This document shows positions 56,942-64,000 of a stretch of 64,000 nt of DNA, in pieces. The stretch is from Acidilobaceae archaeon (GTDB lineage Archaea; Thermoproteota; Thermoprotei_A; Sulfolobales; Acidilobaceae): assembly GCA_025058835.1 (NCBI GenBank), contig JANXEI010000002.1, positions 310,001-374,000 of the forward strand, written 5' to 3'. The notes below the pieces were generated by a model. The model saw only the letters and a list, made by a program, of their open reading frames with translations, ran no database searches and was not told where the DNA came from. Position numbers and translations under genes: made by a program. Each line of letters opens with the position of its first letter. Positions within the stretch are counted from its first letter, which is position 1.

Positions 56942-58330
56942 TTATGCCAGCGCAGAGCGAAGCACGCCGCCTTCATCCAGAGCTCTCTTTATCTTTCTAA
57001 GAGCTTTCACCATGGGGCCCAGCTCTGCCTCGAGGTAAGGGCCCTTCAGCTCCCCCGCACCGTGGTGGTGGCTCACAGAAGCCCCCTCTTCTATTGCCGC
57101 CTCGAAGACCCTCCTGGCCACCTTCCAATATGCTTCCGGGCTCCTCTCGAAGAGGACAGTGAAGTAGAGGGCTGCCCCGTTCAGGTAGAAGTGGGACGCA
57201 TGAGCCATGGCTATGACCTCCATGTCTTCCAGCTCCCTCGTGAGCCTCTCGTGTAGCCTAGGGGCAACGCTCCAAGTGGCAGATAGGTCGAAGGTTTCGA
57301 ACCACATCCCCATGGAGTAGACTACCTCCATCTCCTCCAGGTAGTTAAACCTCGACTTGAGCCACTTCTTGAAGGGCTCCTCTCCCACCTCAGAGCCCCC
57401 TCCCTCGCGGATTATCTGATCTGCCTTCTCCCATAGCAAGGCCACTAGGTCATCGTCGTACCCCTCGTAGCTGAGGAGCAGCAGAGGCCTCTCTGAGCCA
57501 AACCTGAGCCTCGACTCCGCCTCGTCGTGTAGTCTGGCTATGGCAGGCCTAAGGCCTCTCTTCATGAGCTCCCTCACGAGCTTGAGGCCTTGGGAGAAGC
57601 TGGGCACCTGGAAGGAGGAGCTCACGGAGTAGGGGGGCAGTGGGACCACCCTCAGCACCGCCTTCGTTATGACCCCAAATGCCCCCTCTGCGCCTGCGAA
57701 GAGCCTCTTCAGGTCAGGGCCTAGGGAGGACCTGGGCACCGTAGGCCTCCTAGCCCAAGCTATCTCGCCGTTGGGGAGGACTACTTCCAGGTTTAGTACC
57801 ATGTCCTCCGCATTGCCGTAGCCAGTGCTGTACTGGCCTGAGCCGAGGGAGGCTATGGAGCCGCCTACGGAAGCTATGTGGAAGGACTGGGGCACGTGCC
57901 TCAGGGAGTAGCCGCTCCTGTTAAGGAGCTCCTCGAGCTCAAAGAGGAGGGCCCCAGCCTCCACGGTAACGTATAGGTCCTCCTCGTTTAGCTCCAGCAC
58001 CCTCCTCATCCTCGAGAGGCTGAGGACAGCGCAGGCGTCCCTCGGCGCCGAGGCGCCCGTGACGCTGGACCCTCCTCCCTGTACTACAAGGCATGCGCCG
58101 TGATCTCTCGCCCTCTTCACGATAAGGCTCACCTCCTCCGAGCTCTCCGGCAGTAACGCTGCAGGAGGCCTGCGCCCCCAGAGCCCCTCTCTCTCGAGCA
58201 AGATGGCAAGGGGCCACCAGTCCCTCGAGATCCCCTTTAGCCGCTCAGGGTCCCTAACTACCCTTTCCCCTAGGGCCCCCTCTATTTCCCTAAGGAACTC
58301 CTCCATCCCCATTTCAGGTGCTCCCTCCAC
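56942..58330 (-). CDS. FAD-linked oxidase (GlcD / alkyl-DHAP synthase-like)
   Basis: 462 residues, FAD-binding PCMH fold. ACLVVQGGGSSVTGASAPRD and SIASLGSGQYSTGYGNAED bind FAD; VFPNGEI-type VVLPNGEIAWAR follows. The C-terminal catalytic part has SHHHGAGELKG, the His cluster of alkyl-DHAP synthase and D-lactate or glycolate oxidases. It overlaps the GlpK-like gene by 49 bases and ends the glycerol cluster, so a role in glycerol-3-phosphate, glycolate or lactate oxidation fits. Confidence 0.87.
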   Translation of the reverse strand: MEGAPEMGMEEFLREIEGALGERVVRDPERLKGISRDWWPLAILLEREGLWGRRPPAALLPESSEEVSLIVKRARDHGACLVVQGGGSSVTGASAPRDACAVLSLSRMRRVLELNEEDLYVTVEAGALLFELEELLNRSGYSLRHVPQSFHIASVGGSIASLGSGQYSTGYGNAEDMVLNLEVVLPNGEIAWARRPTVPRSSLGPDLKRLFAGAEGAFGVITKAVLRVVPLPPYSVSSSFQVPSFSQGLKLVRELMKRGLRPAIARLHDEAESRLRFGSERPLLLLSYEGYDDDLVALLWEKADQIIREGGGSEVGEEPFKKWLKSRFNYLEEMEVVYSMGMWFETFDLSATWSVAPRLHERLTRELEDMEVIAMAHASHFYLNGAALYFTVLFERSPEAYWKVARRVFEAAIEEGASVSHHHGAGELKGPYLEAELGPMVKALRKIKRALDEGGVLRSALA

Positions 58331-59688
58331 ACCTTCACGTCTACCTTTATTCTCTCCTCCCCGGGCTCCGCTGTGAAATCTACGTCGCTCCTCTCTATGT
58401 CCTGTAGCTTCATGGCGCCAGAGTATATGGCTAGGAGCGCGGCAACGCCTCTGCCAGCCGCATAAGAGCTCCTTACCCTCTCCAGCCGGCGCCCGCTGGC
58501 AGATGCGAGGAGCTTAAGATAGAGCGTGCTCTTGCTGAGCCCCCCGTCGGCTCTTACGTAGAGGCGCTTGCCCGCGGCCTCCTCCACAATGCCTATCACT
58601 TCCGCTGCGGAGAGGACAAGTCCCTCCAGGACGCCTCTCGCTATGTCCTCCCTCCCGTGGGAAAGGGAGAGGCCGTAGAGGAGCCCCGTGCCCCCCTCCC
58701 TGCGAGCAGGGAGAGGGATAGGGGAGAGAGATGGGATAAAGACGACGCTCCTCTCTGCCCTGCTCGCCGCCCCTTCGAGTAGCTCAACGCTCTCGACTAT
58801 GCTCACCCTAGCCATCCAGTCCACCACGGCTGCGCCTGCAGTGTAGCCCTCTACAGCATAGACGCTGTTGCCTTTCACGCTAAACGCCACAAGAGGTATG
58901 AGTCTACCGGGCGGTACCATGAAGTCCTCCACTACTGCGTCCACAAAAGTACCCGTCCCCGCCGTAAGCTTAATGCAGTCGAGCCTTACGCAAGAGGAGC
59001 CAAGAATGGAGGCCTGCTGATCTGCTATGAGCGACGAGACCTCTATGCCCCCGTAGGAGCCTATGTAGGAGGCGTTGTCCACTACCTCTGCCCCCACCTC
59101 CAGTGGGATGTGAAGGAGGCGGTACACTATTTCCAGCTTCCTCAGTGTCTTAGGGTGAACGAGGGCCGTGAGGGTCTCGTTCGTCACGTCGTTCACGTAC
59201 CTTTTGGAGAGCAGGTATGCAAGGTAGGAGCTGAGGGTGCCTACGTAGGCCTCGCCCTTCCTCACCCTCTCCGCGAGGCTCGGACGGCTCTGCAGAAGCC
59301 AAGCTATCTTCACTGCGGGGCTATCTGGCCTCAGCACCTTCGAGAGGAGGGGCAAATGCCGGAGGGCGCTGTAGGGGAACCTGTTCAGGAAGGCCTTCCC
59401 CCTCTCGTCCAGCCACGAGATCAAGGGGGTTAGGGGCTCCCCGTCCCTGCTCCACGCAAGCACAGAGGCCCGGAACGTGGCCATCCCTGCAAGCCTAACG
59501 CCGAGCTCCCCTAGCCTCCGAAGGTAGTGGAGGACTATCTGAGCTAGCTCCTTTGCGTTGTACTCCGATAAGCCTCCCGGCTGGGCAGAGCTGATAGCCG
59601 TTCTCTCTGTATGCAACAACCTCAGCTCCTCGTCGTATATGCTCAGCTTTACGCCGCTGCTCCCCACGTCTACGACGCCGTACTTCAA
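58282..59688 (-). CDS. glpK: FGGY-family kinase, probable glycerol kinase
   Basis: 468 residues. VVDVGSSGVKLSIYD at the N-terminus is the phosphate-1 site; SWLDERG, GTGTFVDAVV, and a C-terminal FGGY signature with GLVLSAAEVI and RADGGLSKSTLYLKLLASASGRRL follow. The neighbours GlpA and GlpB-like point to glycerol as substrate, though FGGY kinases vary. TTG start at 59688, overlapping the upstream stop (TTGA). Confidence 0.87.
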   Translation of the reverse strand: MKYGVVDVGSSGVKLSIYDEELRLLHTERTAISSAQPGGLSEYNAKELAQIVLHYLRRLGELGVRLAGMATFRASVLAWSRDGEPLTPLISWLDERGKAFLNRFPYSALRHLPLLSKVLRPDSPAVKIAWLLQSRPSLAERVRKGEAYVGTLSSYLAYLLSKRYVNDVTNETLTALVHPKTLRKLEIVYRLLHIPLEVGAEVVDNASYIGSYGGIEVSSLIADQQASILGSSCVRLDCIKLTAGTGTFVDAVVEDFMVPPGRLIPLVAFSVKGNSVYAVEGYTAGAAVVDWMARVSIVESVELLEGAASRAERSVVFIPSLSPIPLPARREGGTGLLYGLSLSHGREDIARGVLEGLVLSAAEVIGIVEEAAGKRLYVRADGGLSKSTLYLKLLASASGRRLERVRSSYAAGRGVAALLAIYSGAMKLQDIERSDVDFTAEPGEERIKVDVKVWREHLKWGWRSSLGK

Positions 59689-60614
59689 GCTTCTCTCACC
59701 TCCACCCTCGAGGTTCCCGGCGGCAGGGGCAAGGTCAGGTGGCCTCTCACCTCGTAGGGGGAGCCGTTAACGATAGCCCTCCCCTCTCGCATTACTACCA
59801 TGAAGCGCCGGGCGCAGCTCTTGAGAGGCGTAGGAAAGATAGCTAGCTCCCCTCTCACCGAGAGCTCCACGTAGCTCCCTTCGCAGAGGAGGTTCTCTAC
59901 AAAGATCTCCGCTGACTCCATGAGGGCTCTCGGCTCGTAGACCTCTATAGCTGCGTGGCCCACTGGGAGGAGCTCAGGGAAGGGGTTCCACGGCTCAAAG
60001 GAGGAGAGCACGAGGGCGTCCGCCTCCAGCTCCCCCACGTCTAGCACTAGCTTTGAGAGCCTCCCGCGCCCCTTCACATACCTCACCTTGGCCCTCATGG
60101 CCTTCACCTCCGGCGGCACCTCGAGCTGAGGGGGCAGCGCTGGGTCCAGCAGGTATACCTCCCTAGAGCTCTCCAGGAGCCTCTCTGCCAGTAGGACACT
60201 GTAGCGGTTAGCCCCATACGCTACCACCCTCTCCCCTATCTTGAAGCCCTCGAGCAGGAGATCTAGCGCAGAGCGAAAGTGGAAGACGCCTGCAGGCCTA
60301 TCGCCCCATATACCCATCTCTGCCGCGCTCTTCGACCTAAAGCCCGTGGCGACTATTCCTCCCCTCACCTCCTCAGCCCCCTCGCTGGAGAGGATGAGCA
60401 GCCTGCCTGCCGCCCTTACTACAGTCTTGCCCGTCTCCACCTCTAGCTGGGAGGTCAGCCTCTCCACGATCCCCTTAGCCTCTGGGTCTATCAGCGAGAT
60501 GCCGCCTGCCCTCTCCCTAGTCTCCACGAGCCTGACCTCCAGCCCCCTCCTGGAGAGCTCCCTAGCCAAGTAGAGGCCTGAGAGGCCTGCGCCGATCACT
60601 AGCGTGCTATCCAA
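59685..60614 (-). CDS. FAD-dependent oxidoreductase (GlpB-like / NAD(FAD) dehydrogenase)
   Basis: 309 residues from TTG 60614, which has GGTGGGA upstream; the longer open frame (to 60803) is shadow of glpA. The FAD site TLVIGAGLSGLYLAREL at the N-terminus, GIVATGFRSKSAAE in the middle, and a second NAD-like VVAYGANRYSVLLAERLLE mark a pyridine nucleotide-disulfide reductase-type fold. No redox CxxC is seen. Overlaps glpA by 16 bases. It likely passes electrons from GlpA or stabilises it, as GlpB does in bacteria. Confidence 0.82.
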   Translation of the reverse strand: MDSTLVIGAGLSGLYLARELSRRGLEVRLVETRERAGGISLIDPEAKGIVERLTSQLEVETGKTVVRAAGRLLILSSEGAEEVRGGIVATGFRSKSAAEMGIWGDRPAGVFHFRSALDLLLEGFKIGERVVAYGANRYSVLLAERLLESSREVYLLDPALPPQLEVPPEVKAMRAKVRYVKGRGRLSKLVLDVGELEADALVLSSFEPWNPFPELLPVGHAAIEVYEPRALMESAEIFVENLLCEGSYVELSVRGELAIFPTPLKSCARRFMVVMREGRAIVNGSPYEVRGHLTLPLPPGTSRVEVREA

Positions 60615-61963
60615 GAGTTCCCACCGCTCTTCGTGACCTCTCCCCTGAGCTTCAGGAGGAGCGCCGCAGCCCTCCCCATGCAGTGCTGTCCCTGACAAGG
60701 CCCCATGCCGAGCTTCGTCCTGAACATGACCCCGTCGAGCGTTGAGGCCCCTCTCTCCATAGCCTCTAGCACGTCCCCCACGCTCACCCTCATGCAGTGA
60801 CAAAGTATCTTGCCCTTCTCTCCCCTCACCTCCTTCCCCGCGGCCAAGAGCTCCCGCGTGAGGGGCTTGGGCGGCCTGGGAAGCCTTGGCGCTCCAAGCG
60901 AGAGGCCTGACCTCTGCAGCATCTTCAGGACCATCAGGGCTAACGCGGGGAGGGCCGTAAAGCCCGGCGACTCTATGCCGACGAGGTGCACTATCCTCTT
61001 CCGAGGGGAGTAGAACATCATGAAGTCCCTTGCAGGGCTGGCTGGCCTCACGCCCGCGTACCCCTTCAGCAGCCTCCCCTTACGCCTTACCAGTGAGCCG
61101 AAGCGGGAGAGGAGCGCCATCACGTCCTGCGGGTATACCGCCGTGTCCTCCTTGTCCCCCTCTGAGAAGCCGGGACCCCATATCGTGTGCCCCCAAGCCG
61201 TAGGTATGATACCCCCTCCCTTGGTCTCTGCCCTCACCAGCTGGGAGAGCGATATGGGCGCCACTATGCTCTTAGCCTGCAGCCTGTCGAAGACAACCAT
61301 GACGCCCCTCTTGGGCTTCAGCCTCTCGCCGGCCAGCAAATCAGAGTAGAGGCCAGCGGCGTTAACAGCATAGCGCGAAGAAAAGGCACCGGCGCTGCTC
61401 TTTACTTTCACCCCCTCCTCGCTCTCCTCCAGGAGCTCCGCCTCTACGTTGAAGTAGAACTCAGCCCCCATCTCTTTAGCTGCCTCATATAGCCTGTAGG
61501 TCAGCTCGAAGGGATCTGCCACAGCATAGCCGTCCACCCTTATCGCCCCCAGGGCATTCAGGTTTGGCTCCCTCTCCCTCAGCTCCCTGCCGCTGACTAG
61601 CGAGATCGCGAAGCCCCTGCGCCCGTAATACGCCCTGAGGAAAGGGTAGAGCAGGAGGACGAGCGGGAGCTGGAGGGGCGAGCTCGCCACGAGGAGCGCG
61701 GGGAGCCTCCAGGGCTTTACCCCTAGCTCCGCGGCCCACTTATCGTACATCTTGTTCCCATAGATGGCCAGCCTGCTCTTAAGAGACCCCAGCGGCAGCT
61801 GGAGGACGTGGATCACCCCTGCGTGACCTTTTGAGACGCCAAAGCCCGCCTCCGCCTCCTTTTCAATGACGGCAACGCTAGCGCCCCTCCTCGCAAGCTC
61901 ATAGGCTATCGATAGCCCCACAGCCCCAGCTCCTACCACTAGGACGTCATAAGGGCCTCTCAT
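60599..61963 (-). CDS. glpA: Glycerol-3-phosphate dehydrogenase, FAD-dependent, with BFD [2Fe-2S] domain
   Basis: Oxidises glycerol-3-phosphate to DHAP. 454 residues from ATG 61963. N-terminal FAD site VLVVGAGAVGLSIAYELARRG with VIEKEAEAGFGVSKGHAG, substrate domain VDGYAVADPFEL and YAVNAAGLYSDLLAG. The C-terminal BFD-like domain has Cys pairs ILCHCMRVSVGDVLEAMERG and GPCQGQHCMGRAA for a [2Fe-2S] cluster. First gene of the coupled glycerol cluster, which ends at 56942. TATA-like GTTAATTTAG lies upstream. Confidence 0.9.
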   Translation of the reverse strand: MRGPYDVLVVGAGAVGLSIAYELARRGASVAVIEKEAEAGFGVSKGHAGVIHVLQLPLGSLKSRLAIYGNKMYDKWAAELGVKPWRLPALLVASSPLQLPLVLLLYPFLRAYYGRRGFAISLVSGRELREREPNLNALGAIRVDGYAVADPFELTYRLYEAAKEMGAEFYFNVEAELLEESEEGVKVKSSAGAFSSRYAVNAAGLYSDLLAGERLKPKRGVMVVFDRLQAKSIVAPISLSQLVRAETKGGGIIPTAWGHTIWGPGFSEGDKEDTAVYPQDVMALLSRFGSLVRRKGRLLKGYAGVRPASPARDFMMFYSPRKRIVHLVGIESPGFTALPALALMVLKMLQRSGLSLGAPRLPRPPKPLTRELLAAGKEVRGEKGKILCHCMRVSVGDVLEAMERGASTLDGVMFRTKLGMGPCQGQHCMGRAAALLLKLRGEVTKSGGNSWIAR

Positions 61964-62220
61964 ACCGCCCTTCTGGGAGCTATGAGAAGCTAAATTAACG
62001 TTTGTAAATGGGGCTCGAGCAGGGTTAGGGCCTAAAATCACCTGCTTCATGCTCGAGGAACATACTAAGCCAGGGCCATCCCTTCGCGGAAACCATAGCA
62101 CAGGCTCTCCCTGCGCGCGACGAGTTCCTCGTATTCTACGGCCTCTCCCCTTCGTTTATGGTATTGCCAGCTCCCTCGCGCTGCCCGGCAACGTAATGGT
62201 GGAGGCCATTCTATAGAGAG
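61964..62220. other. Intergenic region before glpA, nothing further seen
   Basis: About 257 bases with the glpA promoter side near 61980-62010 and no credible frame beyond that. A short plus-strand stretch around 62164-62215 faintly resembles the fumarase signature but in the wrong orientation; see rejected items. Confidence 0.5.
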
Positions 62221-62613
62221 CAGCTCCTCGTCCCTCGAGAGGGCATCTGCATATGCTCCTGGTGATCGGGGGGCATCCCTCAGGTGCGTTCTACCAGCCT
62301 TTACCCCTCCATTCTCTTCGCAAGGGCCTCCTTTGTCGTCCTGTCGAGCGCCGGCATGACGATGTTCTTCAGCTCCTTATGGCAGTGGGCACCACGTCGT
62401 TGGAGGACTGGCTCATGTTAACGTGATCGTTGGGATGGACCTTTAGCCCTACTATCTCTGAGGCCCTCTGGACCAAGACCTCCTTGACGTTGCCCTATCT
62501 CTGCGTCCAGCAGGCCCAGCTCCACGTTCGCTCCTGCTGACGACATCTCCATGGCTCCCATGGCCAATATGATTCTCCTGAGGAAAACCTCTAGGGCCTT
62601 CGGCACGCGCTTC
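62221..62613 (-). pseudogene. Decayed fumarase gene (fumC remnant)
   Basis: Read on the minus strand from ATG 62613, the N-terminus MKRVPKALEVFL matches MKYVPKALEVFL of the intact fumC, followed after a gap by RRIILAMGAMEMSSAGANVE against RRLIWAMGAVKLSAARANAE. Further blocks align as nucleotides: HVNMS-region (62401-62440), EALVQRA-region (62461-62490) and the LRDALP-region (62273-62290). At least two internal deletions (about 20 and about 90 bases) and frameshifts break it; the C-terminal half is missing. It sits on the far side of the glycerol cluster, in the same direction as the intact gene. Confidence 0.85.
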
Positions 62614-62672
62614 ATGATCTTGCGTGGAGCATATGGCTTATAGATTAGGAAAGGAAAAAGGGTGGTTGAACC

Positions 62673-63596
62673 CTACAGGTTGCTCTCCTCTATCTCTAGA
62701 GCCTTTGTTATCTCCTTGAACCTGTTCCTTACCGTCACCTCAGTGACTCCTGCGACCTGGGCTATCTCTTTCTGCGTCTTCCTGAACCCGTGCCTCAAGG
62801 CTGCAAGGTATACTGCAGCTGCAGCCAAGCCGCTAGGATCTTTGCCAGAGGGTATTCCCCTCTTCTTCGCATCCCTGATTATCATTATCGCCTCCACCAC
62901 AACGTTCTCTGGTAGGTTCAGGGCGCTAGCTATGTTGTAGACGAACCTCTCAGGCTCTATGACAGGTATCTTTATTCCTAGATCTCTCACAAGAAGGCGG
63001 TAGTTCCTCGAGACCTCTCTCTTCATGTCTATCTCGTTGCTCTTCAGCATTCTCACAATCTGATCAAGGCTGATAGCTATCTTGCTCAACCTACAAGCTA
63101 TGTAGAGGGTCGCAGCTACCATTGCCTCTGTGCCCCTTCCCCTCGTCAACCCCTTGTGGGCGGCCTCTCTATAGATCCTGGCTGCCTCCTCTTTTATGTT
63201 CTCCGGAATGTCGAGCTTTGCTGCCAAGTCGTCCATTATGCTCAAGCCATGACTCGTGCTCTTTTCCACACTGTTGGATATCCTCCCTATCTTCAGTATC
63301 CTCTGCAACCTGAGGGTCTCTGCCCTCTTTGTCAACCCTCGGATCTTCTTGTTCCCAGGGTCCCTGTAAGGCCCTACATGCGCCTCCACGCCCATGTGGG
63401 GTTTAGAGAAGGAGACAGCACCCCCCACCCGAGCCCTTTTCATTTTCTCTTCAGGAGTATATGCCCTCCACTCCCCCTCGTCCGTAATTATGTGTTCCTC
63501 TATAATTTCTCCTGTGCTGATACAGATCCTGGAGCCCCTCTGAGGATCGTAAACGATCTTGTCCGGAGGACACTCTTCCCTAGAGGACCCTTTCAA
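62673..63596 (-). CDS. tfb: Transcription initiation factor TFB
   Basis: Recruits RNA polymerase to TATA/TBP promoters. 307 residues. N-terminal zinc ribbon-like ECPPDKIVYDPQRGSRICISTGEI, B-reader/linker EGEWRAYTPEEK and two cyclin repeats (GLTRGRGTEAMVAATLYIAC, GIPSGKDPSGLAAAAVYLAA), then TQKEIAQVAGVTEVTVRNRF. Only two of four ribbon Cys are present; Sulfolobus TFB shows the same CPPDK and C-x-x-T pattern, so it is a crenarchaeal norm. TTG start at 63596 with GGAGGTGA exactly 6 bases upstream. Confidence 0.96.
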   Translation of the reverse strand: MKGSSREECPPDKIVYDPQRGSRICISTGEIIEEHIITDEGEWRAYTPEEKMKRARVGGAVSFSKPHMGVEAHVGPYRDPGNKKIRGLTKRAETLRLQRILKIGRISNSVEKSTSHGLSIMDDLAAKLDIPENIKEEAARIYREAAHKGLTRGRGTEAMVAATLYIACRLSKIAISLDQIVRMLKSNEIDMKREVSRNYRLLVRDLGIKIPVIEPERFVYNIASALNLPENVVVEAIMIIRDAKKRGIPSGKDPSGLAAAAVYLAALRHGFRKTQKEIAQVAGVTEVTVRNRFKEITKALEIEESNL

Positions 63597-63602
63597 CTTG
63601 TC

Positions 63603-63610
63603 TCACCTCC
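63603..63610 (-). promoter_or_regulatory. Shine-Dalgarno site of tfb
   Basis: GGAGGTGA on the minus strand, spaced 6 bases from TTG 63596, is the clearest ribosome site in the window and fixes the TTG as start. Confidence 0.8.
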
Positions 63611-63640
63611 CGGCCTGCCCCAGATAACCGGGCGACACCC

Positions 63641-63650
63641 TTTTATACTC
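63641..63650 (-). promoter_or_regulatory. TATA box of tfb
   Basis: GAGTATAAAA on the minus strand, 45-54 bases before the TTG start of tfb, giving a leader of about 25 bases that contains the ribosome site. Confidence 0.7.
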
Positions 63651-63674
63651 TGTCTACGAAGCCTTATAAAGTTT

Positions 63675-63686
63675 AGCAATATTGCT
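63675..63686. promoter_or_regulatory. 12-base palindrome between tfb and the mevalonate kinase gene
   Basis: AGCAATATTGCT equals its reverse complement. It lies 4 bases after the mevalonate kinase stop and about 25 bases upstream of the tfb TATA. Could be a regulator site or a terminator element for the kinase. Confidence 0.4.
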
Positions 63687-63690
63687 CTCG

Positions 63691-64000
63691 TCACTTAAAT
63701 ATATACTCTACTCGTGCGCCAGGGGCTCCGACCTCACTCACATAAGTCTCATACCCAAGGGAGGTCATGTGTCTAGCCACCTGCTCGGCTCTCTCCTTCT
63801 CTACGAGCGCAATCACGCATCCTCCTCTCCCCGCTCCCGTAAGTTTTGAGCCAAGCGCGCCGGCCCTCCTCAGCTCATGCGCAATGAGATCTAGTTTTGT
63901 CGTAGAAACTCCCACAGCAGAGAGGAGTCCGTGATTTATGTTCATTAGCTCCCCCAGCCCAGGACCGTTGCCCTCCTCCATAAACTGCAGCGCCCTCTCC
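63691..64000 (-). CDS. mvk: Mevalonate kinase (3' part)
   Basis: GHMP-family kinase, only the last 102 residues are seen; the frame is open to the window edge (ERALQF before MEEGNGPG). LGELMNINHGLLSAVGVST and the C-terminal SKLTGAGRGGCVIAL (GHMP motif 3) identify mevalonate kinase rather than homoserine or galactose kinases. It continues the mevalonate path begun by the HMGS-HMGR operon at the other end of the window. No gene for later steps is visible. Confidence 0.87.
   Translation of the reverse strand, partial: ERALQFMEEGNGPGLGELMNINHGLLSAVGVSTTKLDLIAHELRRAGALGSKLTGAGRGGCVIALVEKERAEQVARHMTSLGYETYVSEVGAPGARVEYIFK

Noticed and set aside
60615-60803. N-terminal extension of the GlpB-like frame
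   Set aside because: Low-complexity Gly/Arg shadow of the GlpA BFD region; the FAD motif begins right after TTG 60614.
62164-62215. Plus-strand peptide (ASSLALPGNVMVEAI) resembling the fumarase GSSMMPGKVNP signature
   Set aside because: It would have to be an inverted piece of the decayed fumarase; the match needs gaps and is too short to separate from chance.
63520-63596. TFB zinc ribbon has only two of the four expected cysteines
   Set aside because: As I recall, Sulfolobus TFB has the same CPPDK...C-x-E-T-G pattern, so this is a normal crenarchaeal variant, not a loss.
1-64000. CRISPR arrays, insertion sequences, integrase/att sites, replication origin
   Set aside because: No spaced repeat series, transposase or integrase gene, terminal inverted repeats or Orc/Cdc6 gene with origin boxes was seen. 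Repeats found are the P0/P1 tail and the fumarase copy.

Overview
The window is a dense, low-gap archaeal chromosome segment, most likely from a (hyper)thermophilic crenarchaeon (Thermoproteota). Evidence: archaeal/eukaryote-type information proteins (RpoK, TFB, a TFE-beta/RPC39-like factor with a four-Cys cluster, L1/P0/P1, S8e, SRP19, Alba, EndA, Trm1), archaeal ether-lipid enzymes, TATA boxes about 25 bases before many starts, many TTG/GTG starts, AGG/AGA-rich codon use, G+C near 57 % by eye, and tRNA genes without encoded CCA. The TFB zinc ribbon has the Cys pattern remembered from Sulfolobus TFB. An Acidilobus- or Aeropyrum-like organism is plausible but not shown.

Layout. 1-3344: mevalonate operon (HMG-CoA synthase 3' end, thiolase, DUF35 OB-fold protein, HMG-CoA reductase). 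3377-8090: rpoK, a site-2 protease, topoisomerase I, tRNA endonuclease, an IMPase/FBPase-family enzyme. 8162-13014: an envelope cluster: a secreted protein, a membrane-anchored winged-helix regulator, two tandem paralogous secreted fibre-subunit-like proteins, two membrane proteins and a SipW/SEC11-type signal peptidase. I read this as a candidate TasA/AbpA-like extracellular fibre system. 13017-22059: UbiX, S8e, SRP19, DNA methyltransferase, lipid prenyltransferase, TFE-beta-like factor, Trm1, NTPase, regulators, PPP phosphatase. 22363-28077: B12-dependent ribonucleotide reductase, an SDR protein, tRNA-Leu, GlyA. 28078-31535: MscS channel, TrkA/TrkH potassium uptake, CBS protein. 31591-33978: ribosomal stalk operon with an L11 lacking its N-terminal domain, L1, P0 and P1. 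34040-40068: AlaS, HAD phosphatase, MobB, MoaD-like protein, tungsten aldehyde oxidoreductase. 40139-55546: tRNA-Val, an HD protein behind a C7 frameshift, an aminotransferase, IMPDH, a five-gene minus-strand operon (S2P, 47-aa membrane peptide, phosphodiesterase, JAMM protease, HAD phosphatase), NAD repair and salvage genes, a MenA-like prenyltransferase, ThyX, a C/D-box sRNA candidate and Alba. 55543-62615: fumarase, a glycerol catabolic cluster (GlpA, GlpB-like, GlpK, FAD-linked oxidase), then a decayed fumarase copy on the far side. 62673-64000: TFB and the mevalonate kinase 3' end.

How the parts fit. Mevalonate genes lie at both ends of the window. UbiX would supply prenylated FMN to the Aeropyrum-type phosphomevalonate branch, if that branch is present, and two UbiA-family enzymes use its polyprenyl products. 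MobB, MoaD and the aldehyde oxidoreductase form a pterin-cofactor module. RNR II, ThyX and GlyA cover deoxynucleotide and one-carbon supply. The most unusual signals are the fibre-like cluster, L11 without its N-terminal domain, the MoaD-like protein with a tail after its Gly-Gly together with a JAMM protease, the C7 frameshift, a probable CTG start, the sRNA with a compensatory C/D-box change, and the fumarase pseudogene bracketing the glycerol cluster.
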